From an uncultured Anaerobiospirillum sp. (GTDB lineage: Bacteria > Pseudomonadota > Gammaproteobacteria > Enterobacterales > Succinivibrionaceae): a stretch of 32,886 nt of DNA. The stretch is from the NCBI GenBank assembly GCA_944392765.1, contig CALXXU010000031.1, positions 1 through 32,886 on the forward strand. The letters run 5' to 3'. Position 1 is the first letter of the stretch. Every line of letters begins with the position of its first letter. The notes beneath the pieces were generated by a model that saw nothing but the letters and a program-made list of their open reading frames with translations, was not told the origin of the DNA and did not search any database. Below are positions 26,301-32,886 of this stretch, one piece after another. Position numbers and translations under genes: made by a program.

Positions 26301-26596
26301 TGAACGATATCGCTGAGCAGCGCCAGGCGCAGCGTGAGCTGGCCCAAGCATCAGGAGCTCGCGAGTCTGACCCTAATAAGATGGTCGAGGCCGAGGTACC
26401 GGTCATGGTGGATGATCGCTATCACAAGTGCCCACCTGAAGATGAATTGCTGCAATTACAGAAAAGTGAGCTCAAAGCGCGTGGCTTAGAGGACTGCCTC
26501 AAGATTCGGCGCAATGCTTCCACCTCAAACTATCCTGCGGTCAGCTACAACGAAGCAGAATCAGGAAAGGCGCGCTCAGGGCGTGAGCCGGGCTAA
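23369..26596 (+). CDS. Large exported protein of unknown function
   Basis: A 1,075-residue protein. A signal-peptide-like segment MEQRARFSMLACALAVTLPL, then IALSFTAPVRA (43-73), predicts export. The start is uncertain: ATG 23369 has a strong GGAGGAG, while ATG 23495 would start right at the signal peptide with a weak site. Residues about 75-170 are Pro/Ala/Thr-rich linker. A helical region (about 190-290) contains DGFVYSPRIASIFARYGIDG. Residues about 570-660 resemble a Cache/PAS-like sensor fold (VAVVAVFDQQGNVVRLSNGRG, RYAGLISDEQGHVVSFALAVP). A glutamine-rich coiled coil (about 905-1010) precedes a C-terminal segment with two Cys. There is no outer-membrane anchor, sortase motif or known catalytic motif. 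I do not recognise the family; the fold comparison is weak. It is monocistronic and sits behind a long gap with CRP-like dyads. Confidence 0.6.
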   Translation: MSRHELRPHVHSACAHFKCCLETQKALGPSLEDARTTIRVPAMEQRARFSMLACALAVTLPLIALSFTAPVRADVLLRPPASMSTTQSTADASEPPATASVAVGTVSAPAETNSTPSKTISGSAAPSTPETAPAPAAPVPAAPAPAYTGLPLDAALAAAPTPVAEVKPPMELSAALPDAAWLGPSALLKQGLSALQWSQVSAQAQAELKRNHLDGFVYSPRIASIFARYGIDGSFIAQRLGTNYLFGYNFLLAQHKFAPDATFNFVSAYLSLALQAVPDIDVKFLNYRDVAAAPSATGLRTHVPELKPQDPAVPQRTNPPQEAQQERSFGHMGFTMGKAWPHPVMALNPATSKSQLPPEGALVPDEKLTHNKGEAQEPKAKRNRSADEMQRMDAAFHSLYPVYPYDSDTSMRVAFTTGNAKVNSYWAELVEPSRIQQALELLGLSTSGLVITDANKRTFWQDRSLQYSLITEVAFLNRLAQCSLTGSSLQHDSADPNVDSDEQVAQMMTWAKTGTLVDHALIAAQKQHQNEEPTVKPQAKSAAGIKERGLISAANAQSESVHPAIKSTLSSVQQRHQDICNQVLDVAVVAVFDQQGNVVRLSNGRGDNDLNRYNKYYVLYGKSNVIDGGSALFQQQIYRYAGLISDEQGHVVSFALAVPMGPKFSAHDGAHLLNQILQETLLLPKSHDLSMGLALQEHKDEIPPELYGSNFGANNIFNAAGETNVSLLKMPLSNFGASSDQISALQGAYLRNHNLTKLYVAQTAMLDAMGPDLQQLALQGSNVTGHVLTGLNPYESAQNQDGAHHRSEEPGTMMPRRPALDGRTGAASKNLEAEIDLSQVEIQTNNNAYASYRQGVINDINSPRYPHTQDTDDMMAMLEDDYHGLDGKEVLHDYEGNTAGSVRRSVFANSVLDKAQERVEQAQAGVSAERIEQQASDKRQAFFDVIDEISHQETPVSALERQRMVRASTEAAQSASIMNDIAEQRQAQRELAQASGARESDPNKMVEAEVPVMVDDRYHKCPPEDELLQLQKSELKARGLEDCLKIRRNASTSNYPAVSYNEAESGKARSGREPG

Positions 26597-26780
26597 GGCG
26601 CAGGGCGATATAGCTCAGCACCTGTTGGGCTTATCCGCCCCAAGCTTTACTTGGCGCAAGGGGCGTCCTGCCTAGTGACGCCCAAACCGCAGCGCGGCGT
26701 TAAGAGGAAATAGGGCGGGCTTGAGCTGCGAACAGCGTAATTGCTAAATTTGGTGAGATGTTTTGATATTTTGGGGCAAA

Positions 26781-26805
26781 AAGAAAGCCACTAAGTGGCC
26801 TTTTG
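26781..26805. terminator. Bidirectional terminator (6S RNA / large exported protein)
   Basis: GCCAC-TTA-GTGGC on the minus strand is followed by TTTCTTTTT, a good terminator for the 6S RNA. On the plus strand the same stem is followed by CTTTT and could stop transcription from the gene ending at 26596. A further stem GGGCGTC/GACGCCC (26661-26683) without T-run lies between. Confidence 0.8.
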
Positions 26806-26823
26806 ATTAATCGGCTTGCTTTA

Positions 26824-27039
26824 GACTAATGGACCCAGAAATGCCGCTACCATGTTAAGCTCCTTGAACCAGAGAGTTCAAGGTGGGAAATCTGTGGCTC
26901 TCAAGGCTTCCTAGGGACTGGAACTAGTGAAACTAGCACAGTGTAGGCGTGCTCAAACGGAAGTCAGGAAGATCTCCCAATCTAGTAATATCGGCTCAGG
27001 GCAACTATGATTGGCGAACACCCCAGGCACCCATTAGTC
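26824..27039 (-). ncRNA. ssrS: 6S RNA
   Basis: Minus strand. It contains CCCTGAGCCGATATT, identical to the core of the 5' central bubble of E. coli 6S RNA, preceded by GTGTTCGCC (E. coli ATGTTCGC). The 3' half has GAAGCCTTGAGAGCC, then the internal hairpin CCTTGAAC/GTTCAAGG and GCGGCATTTC, in the same order as in E. coli. The ends close as GACTAATGG/CCATTAGTC (9 bp) continued by a mismatched helix, and an apical AGCAC/GTGCT hairpin is present. Length is about 216 nt (E. coli 184). 6S RNA mimics an open promoter and binds sigma-70 RNA polymerase when growth slows. It has a promoter 22 bases upstream and a terminator downstream; ygfA, its usual neighbour, is absent. Ends may be off by several bases. 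Confidence 0.87.
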
Positions 27040-27060
27040 AGGCATTGCTGCCTTGACTTC

Positions 27061-27088
27061 ATAATAGCATATAGGCCCTTAGATGCAA
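27061..27088 (-). promoter_or_regulatory. 6S RNA promoter
   Basis: On the minus strand TTGCAT (plus 27083-27088), a 16-base spacer and TATTAT (plus 27061-27066). The start would be near 27054, so about 15 bases, including a small AGGCA-GCAA-TGCCT hairpin, may be trimmed from the precursor 5' end. Confidence 0.6.
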
Positions 27089-27605
27089 GAAAATAAGCCA
27101 TTTCTGGTGAAAATAAATCGCTTGCAAAAGGGCATAGGATGTGGATATTATGGGGTAAGTACGTGCTCAGATTTGTGATAATTAATGCCCCGATTATCAC
27201 CCCACCTCCTAACAAGCGCGCCGCTCGCGCTTATCTATGCCGCTCCTGACCCAGCACTTTTACCCCAAACTTTTTCTCACCTCAAGGCCGTTCAGGGCTC
27301 TTGGGTCGCTGCGCCTCAAGTTGCTTGAGGGCGCTGCACTCGATATTGGGTTGGTGTTCATTCCAATTTTTGCAAGCGTAGCCGCAGGGACGCTAAGGAT
27401 TTTCTGACGTGGTGGAAGCGATACAGCCACGCTAAGAGCGATGTAGGGGTACTAAGAGCGGTGCAGGTACGCTGGGAGAGGTGTCGTGTGCTAAGAGCGG
27501 TGCGGGCGCGCTAAGAGCGTAATGCGCGTTAGGGCTTTGGTGCGAGCACGGAGGTCGGGGCGGGCGCTGATTACTTGGCAGTGCGCGCTGGTCTGAGTGG
27601 GGCTT
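27089..27605. other. Non-coding gap between 6S RNA and the bgl operon
   Basis: No gene. It contains a stable hairpin GCGCCTCAAG-TTG-CTTGAGGGCGC (27311-27334, one bulge, no T-run) and a degenerate repeat array described separately. Confidence 0.5.
27429..27520. repeat. Degenerate ~20-bp repeats
   Basis: About five imperfect units of 18-22 bases, each built around (G)CTAAGAGCG(G/A)TG(C/T)(A/G)GG; one unit is strongly diverged (GCTGGGAGAGGTG). They are not in a credible reading frame. They lie just downstream of the bgl operon terminator. Confidence 0.6.
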
Positions 27606-27638
27606 AATAAAAAGGCCCCAGGGTGGAGCTGGAGCCTT
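27606..27638 (-). terminator. Terminator of the bgl operon
   Basis: On the minus strand AAGGCTCCAG/CTGGGGCCTT (one mismatch) followed by TTTTTATT, about 25 bases after the ROK kinase stop. Confidence 0.88.
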
Positions 27639-27663
27639 AGGTTAGTTAATGTTGTGTTGGAGG

Positions 27664-28641
27664 TTAGAGGTAGTGGTGACGCTCTAAGTACTGGTGCACG
27701 GCGCCGATGAGGTTGGCGTCGTTATGGAACTGACAAACCTCAACCTGCGGCATAGTGATAAGCGGCGGCTTGAGGTTGGAGTTTGGATTGATGTTCCAGG
27801 CCTTCTCGGTACCCTGGCGGATCGACTCGATTAAGCACTCTTGGGCGCTAATACCACCACCGATCGCGACTTTCTCGAGATCTAAGACCACGCTCAAGTT
27901 GTAGATGAGCTTGCCCGTCTCAAAGCCAAAGTCCTCAATCACCTTTTTAATGGTCTCATTGCCCTCATGATAGAGCTCAAAGACCTTTTTACCATCAAGT
28001 GGCAGCTTGCGGCTTGCTACTTCTGCGGTAAAGGTGTGCTCTAAGCCTAAGGCCTGGCAAGCATGCAATACTAGGCCGGTCGCCGAGACGTTTTGGGCCT
28101 CGCAGGAGCACGTGCCTGAGAAGTTAGGGGTGTCATGGACAAAGGCTGAGAGTTCGCCCGCCGATCCGTGCGGACCTTGGTACACCGAGCCATTGATGAC
28201 AAAAGCACCACCAAGACCCGTACCTAAGATCAAGACGGCACCGGACTTAATGCCTCGGAGCGCGCCAATCCACAGTTCAGCTGCAGCAGCGGCCTTGGCA
28301 TCATTCTCGATCACCGGACGCAGGCCCAGTTCCTTCTCAATGATGTCAGCTAGAGGCACCCCATAGTTGTACACGATGGCGCCACCAGTGCGCATCGAAC
28401 CATCGGGGTTGACGCAGCCTGGGATGGCAATGGCGATACCATCGATGTGGGATAGCGCTTGAGCTTCTTGGTAGATGCTCTTTAAGGTCGCAATAAAGTC
28501 ATCGAGCGTGCTGTCAGGTTGATTTGGGGTAGGCTTAGAGCCCTTATGGCTCAAGTTACCATGGACATCGCACAGACCATACTTGATGGCACTGCCGCCG
28601 ACGTCCAAGGCCAAGACGCAAAGCTCTTGTGGGCTGGTCAT
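27664..28641 (-). CDS. bglK: ROK-family sugar kinase, probable beta-glucoside kinase
   Basis: A 325-residue cytoplasmic kinase. The phosphate loop LALDVGGSAIKYGL (Asp12), VIENDAKAAAAAE with catalytic Asp114, the second ATP loop ILGTGLGGA (139-146) and GSAGE (159-163) are ROK hallmarks. The usual zinc motif CxCGxxGCxE is reduced to CSCEAQN (Cys178, Cys180), so the third ligand cysteine is missing. In this operon, next to a 6-phospho-beta-glucosidase and a proton/sodium symporter, the most likely job is ATP-dependent 6-phosphorylation of imported beta-glucosides, as known for BglK of Klebsiella. A plain glucokinase is the alternative. The ATG directly abuts the stop of the GH1 gene (TAAATG). 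Confidence 0.8.
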   Translation of the reverse strand: MTSPQELCVLALDVGGSAIKYGLCDVHGNLSHKGSKPTPNQPDSTLDDFIATLKSIYQEAQALSHIDGIAIAIPGCVNPDGSMRTGGAIVYNYGVPLADIIEKELGLRPVIENDAKAAAAAELWIGALRGIKSGAVLILGTGLGGAFVINGSVYQGPHGSAGELSAFVHDTPNFSGTCSCEAQNVSATGLVLHACQALGLEHTFTAEVASRKLPLDGKKVFELYHEGNETIKKVIEDFGFETGKLIYNLSVVLDLEKVAIGGGISAQECLIESIRQGTEKAWNINPNSNLKPPLITMPQVEVCQFHNDANLIGAVHQYLERHHYL

Positions 28642-30215
<1,574 letters not shown>

Positions 30216-30353
30216 TGCAAGCGTGAACTTGCAAGCTTTCACTAACTGAAGTTCTAAGCTCCAGTGCCGTTTGCCTAGCAACCAGGCCTCATCTTACACG
30301 AATCGCTATTGCAAAAGTGAACCTGACTCACAGCGCACTAAAAGAATTGTGGT

Positions 30354-30374
30354 GCGGTGCGCGCAGCGCACCGC
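30354..30374. terminator. Hairpin after the symporter gene
   Basis: GCGGTGCGC-GCA-GCGCACCGC, a 9-bp perfect stem 25 bases past the symporter stop (minus strand). It is followed on the minus strand by ACCACAATTCTTTT, so the T-run is displaced. It may terminate part of the transcripts within the operon. Confidence 0.5.
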
Positions 30375-30398
30375 GTGAAATCTTAAGGCCTCAAGGTG

Positions 30399-31871
30399 TT
30401 AGGAGGCAGGGGTCTCCTTGCTGCGGTCTTGAGGGTTGGTGGTGCGGGCAATAATGGCCTTTTCCTCATCGGTAAGACCGCCGGTCTGATTTTGGGTGTG
30501 GCGCTCCTTTAAGGTACGAACGACCTCTGGGAGCTCATCGTCTAAGCGATAGAAGTATAGGATGGCAAAGCCGATGGCAAAGACAATGACTGGAACACCC
30601 GAGGAGGCAAAGAGAATAGCGCTTAAGGCCGTATCGGTTTGGGTCTCGGCGTTGTTGACATAGCCGCCTAAGTTAATAACAAAGCCTGCTAAGACGGTAC
30701 CGATACCATTGGCCACCTTGGTGGCAAAGGAAGCGCCCGAGTAAACCAGACCCTCGGCGCGGTGGTGGGTCACGTACTCACCGTAGTCGACGGTATCAGG
30801 AACCATACCCCAGAGCAGGGCGTAGCTAAAGCCTTGGCCTAAGCCGATTAAGACGGTGCTGAAGTAGTTAATTGGGACGGAATAAGGGTCTAAATAGCGG
30901 ACACCATAACCTGCTGCGATAAAGATAATTGCCAGCATCAGGCTATTGCGCTTGCCAAAGCGCTTCATAAAGAATGGCAGAACCGCAATCATCAAACCCA
31001 GACGTAAGACAGTGTTGATAGCGGTAAAGATACCGATGTACTGAGGATCATCTAAGAAGTACTTGTAATAGTAGATATTGGCGGCACCGGCGATGATGTC
31101 TGCACCAAAGAAGAGAAGCAGCATCAAGGTTAACATACACCAGTACTTGTTGCGGAACAGGTTACGGAGCTTCTCTGTGAGAGGTAACTCTGGTTCACTC
31201 TTTTTGTTATCCGCGACCACACGCTCTTGGCAGGAGATAAAGGTGAGGGCGAAGAGGAAGGCTGCGACGCCACCTAAGACCATAAAGGTGTACATCCAAG
31301 CCATGCGATCATCGCCAAAGAAGCGGACTAAAGGAATCGTGACCACAGTGGTGAGCATACCGCCGACCGAGGCTAACACGACACGGAAAATCGTGACGAT
31401 TGAGCGCTCGTAGCTGTCCTTAGAAATTAAGGTGGTTAAGGCACCGTATGGCAGGTTGATCGCGGTATAAACCACGGTGATCATCAGATTGTAAGTGACG
31501 AAAATATAGACAATCGTGCCGACATCGCCCAATGATGGCGGTACGGCAAAGAGCAGTACCGAGCAGGCGAAGAATGGGACAATCATGCGCAAAATCCACA
31601 CACGGGTCTTACCGTAAGGCGAGTGGGTGCGGTCGACGATATAGCCCATAACCAGATCGGAGAGGCCGTCGAAGAAGCGCGAGACTAAGAAGATAGTCGA
31701 AACCACTGCAATGTTCACATCGCAGTATTCGGTGTAGTAGAAGAGCAAGAAGGCCTGGGTGCCAACGTACATAATGCAGCTGGCGAAATCACCTAAGCCG
31801 TAGCACACCTTCTCACCAAAACCCGGTGAGGGCGATTTGTTAGGGTTGTTGGCAAACATGGGGAAGAGCAT
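30399..31871 (-). CDS. GPH-family sugar:cation symporter
   Basis: A 490-residue inner-membrane transporter with about 12 helices, of the glycoside-pentoside-hexuronide family (MelB type). It starts GFGEKVCYGLGDFASCIMY. FLVSRFFDGLSDLVMGYIVD keeps both Asp of the MelB cation site (Asp55/Asp59 equivalents), followed by HSPYGKTRVWILR. INLPYGALTTLISKD and the motif VPDTVDYGEYVTHHRAEGLVYS near helix 10 are typical. It should co-transport unphosphorylated beta-glucosides with H+ or Na+. Start ATG 31871 follows GAGAGG; ATG 31859 is an alternative. It is first in the operon with the GH1 enzyme and ROK kinase, but separated from GH1 by 317 bases with strong hairpins. Confidence 0.88.
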   Translation of the reverse strand: MLFPMFANNPNKSPSPGFGEKVCYGLGDFASCIMYVGTQAFLLFYYTEYCDVNIAVVSTIFLVSRFFDGLSDLVMGYIVDRTHSPYGKTRVWILRMIVPFFACSVLLFAVPPSLGDVGTIVYIFVTYNLMITVVYTAINLPYGALTTLISKDSYERSIVTIFRVVLASVGGMLTTVVTIPLVRFFGDDRMAWMYTFMVLGGVAAFLFALTFISCQERVVADNKKSEPELPLTEKLRNLFRNKYWCMLTLMLLLFFGADIIAGAANIYYYKYFLDDPQYIGIFTAINTVLRLGLMIAVLPFFMKRFGKRNSLMLAIIFIAAGYGVRYLDPYSVPINYFSTVLIGLGQGFSYALLWGMVPDTVDYGEYVTHHRAEGLVYSGASFATKVANGIGTVLAGFVINLGGYVNNAETQTDTALSAILFASSGVPVIVFAIGFAILYFYRLDDELPEVVRTLKERHTQNQTGGLTDEEKAIIARTTNPQDRSKETPAS

Positions 31872-32317
31872 GGGATCGAACCTCTCTGAGTAAAAGCGCC
31901 TTTATTGCACCAAGATGCACCTGACTTCCGTCTTAGGCTACCGAGCGAGCAAAAAGGTAGAGACAAAAGGAGATCAGACCGACACCACTTCCCCAAAATG
32001 AGCTGCGTAAGGCAGATCAATCCCAGTCACGCCCACCGACACAGAGACACGACGTCCTCAAGGCCCACTATAGGCCCATTAAGGTCGACCTTCAGACTAT
32101 GGTCCTTAATAGGCCATAAAAGCCCACTAAGACCTGGAGTCTGCAATCGACCTCTTAGATCCATCAAAACTCAATAGGCCCACAAAGGCCAATTAAGCCG
32201 CAATAGATCCACTAAGGGCGTGTCATGACTCTATGCCCGTAACGGCACGGAAAGCACGAAAAAAGGGAATGCACAGGAGATTGCGCGAACTTGGCAGGAT
32301 CGCACAAAGGGAAGGGA
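31872..32317. other. Upstream region of the bgl operon
   Basis: No gene. It must contain the operon promoter on the minus strand, but I could not pick a clear -35/-10 pair. Most of 32060-32217 is a degenerate short repeat. Confidence 0.5.
32060..32217. repeat. Degenerate 10-11 bp repeats (GGCCCAYTAA type)
   Basis: Two adjacent 11-bp units AAGGCCCACTA and TAGGCCCATTA (32060-32081) are followed by about ten more loosely related copies such as TAGGCCATAAA, AGCCCACTAAG, TAGGCCCACAAAGGCCAATTAA and GATCCACTAAGG. The period is close to one helical turn. It is not coding. Confidence 0.6.
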
Positions 32318-32448
32318 GCACCTAATTAAGAAGGTGCAGGAGCTCAGCATTTATTGCTGGGACTCAAGTATGTCGGTCTGACAACTTAGGGTGCGCTCAT
32401 TGGGCTCACCCCTAACCGCAGCTAGGGTTTGGTCTGCTGCGTGTTTTT
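32318..32448 (+). ncRNA. Candidate small RNA ending in a terminator
   Basis: Four stems in a row on the plus strand: GCACC/GGTGC (32318-32337), CAGC/GCTG (32345-32359), TTAGGGTG/CACCCCTAA (32386-32415, one bulge), then CGCAGC/GCTGCG followed by TGTTTTTG (32417-32448), which looks like a Rho-independent terminator. No gene precedes it on this strand within 5 kb, so the terminator needs a transcript. The 5' end and promoter are not defined and no known family is recognised. Confidence 0.35.
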
Positions 32449-32886
32449 GTCAGTCAGTTTGCACCTGGAACGTGCTCTTTTAGCGCTGGCCAGTAGGTGC
32501 TGCTATTTGCCGATAGCAGGGCCATAACGCAAAGATGAGCGCACTGTGCATTTGCGCTAAGGTGAACGCTCGTGCGGTGCAGGGCACATTTTAGAGAAAA
32601 GCAATAGGGCCAGATACCAAAAATCAGACTTTTATGATAGATTTGCAACCAAATTTACTTACACGTAAGTAAAAGTGAAGAGCTCGTCACAAAATCATAA
32701 AAGCTTGGGTTGTAACTACAGGGAGCTGTTACAAATTAAAATAAGCACCAATTTAGTGCAACTTCAGCTCACCTCAATTTATTGTAATAACAGTGAATCA
32801 GCTGCCCGCTATAGCAAACGCCATTAGTTTTTGCTAATAGATTTTTGTTTTATAATTTTATAAAATTTCAGAAGAACGGCTTAAAC
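32449..32886. other. AT-rich right edge with dyads
   Basis: No gene. Besides the palindrome at 32654-32673 it holds TTGTAAC/GTTACAA (32710-32734) and TAGCAAA/TTTGCTA (32812-32836), and ends in an AT-rich stretch with TATAAT-like sequence (about 32850). This resembles a regulated promoter region for a gene beyond the window. Confidence 0.5.
32654..32673. promoter_or_regulatory. TetR-type palindromic operator candidate
   Basis: TTTACTTAC-AC-GTAAGTAAA, two perfect 9-bp arms around 2 bases. Size and symmetry are typical of TetR/AcrR-family operators. No regulator gene is in the window; the target gene probably lies to the right. Confidence 0.5.

Overview
The window reads as part of the chromosome of an anaerobic, probably gut-dwelling gammaproteobacterium. 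A Succinivibrionaceae-like organism is my best guess, but this is inference. The evidence is a 6S RNA on the minus strand with the gammaproteobacterial core sequence, a gammaproteobacterial-type enolase, a polar flagellin, and sugar-scavenging genes next to families typical of strict anaerobes (a GGGtGRT protein with a NifU-like partner, a GPH sugar symporter). I see no insertion sequence, phage gene, CRISPR array, tRNA or rRNA.

Layout, left to right. 1-1552: a CRP-like site and two small exported proteins, a His/Pro-rich putative lipoprotein and an Asp/Arg repeat protein built from eight 33-bp units. 1586-3884: a LacI-type operator/promoter and a GH36 alpha-galactosidase. 3885-6446: a hairpin-rich leader and a 662-residue protein ending in a TerB/DUF533-like domain. 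6553-7494 (minus): a short flagellin. 7786-9536: a 12-bp tandem repeat and the enolase gene with a structured 5' leader. 10079-17182: a complete, unfused tryptophan operon in the order trpE-G-D-C-F-B-A. TrpG and TrpF carry C-terminal tails made of in-frame tandem repeats, and a 17-codon frame with a hairpin sits between trpG and trpD. 17304-18122: an exported SGNH (sialate O-acetylesterase-like) esterase. 18296-20288: a strongly codon-optimised two-gene operon, NifU-like scaffold plus GGGtGRT protein, of unknown function. 20554-22491 (minus): a membrane diguanylate cyclase. 23369-26596: a 1,075-residue exported protein I cannot assign. 26781-27088 (minus): 6S RNA with its own promoter and terminator. 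27606-31871 (minus): a beta-glucoside operon of GPH symporter, GH1 6-phospho-beta-glucosidase and ROK kinase, with a 22-bp perfect inverted repeat between the first two genes. 31872-32886: no gene, but degenerate repeats, a possible small RNA and a TetR-type palindrome.

How the parts fit together. Two sugar systems (alpha-galactoside and beta-glucoside) and the exported esterase suggest a scavenger of plant or host glycans. The beta-glucoside operon makes sense as a PTS-independent route: symport, then kinase, then phospho-glucosidase. The trp operon is self-contained and shows no Trp-rich leader peptide. The strongest candidates for undescribed biology are the NifU-like/GGGtGRT pair, the recurrent short tandem repeats (in coding tails and between genes), and the unassigned exported proteins.
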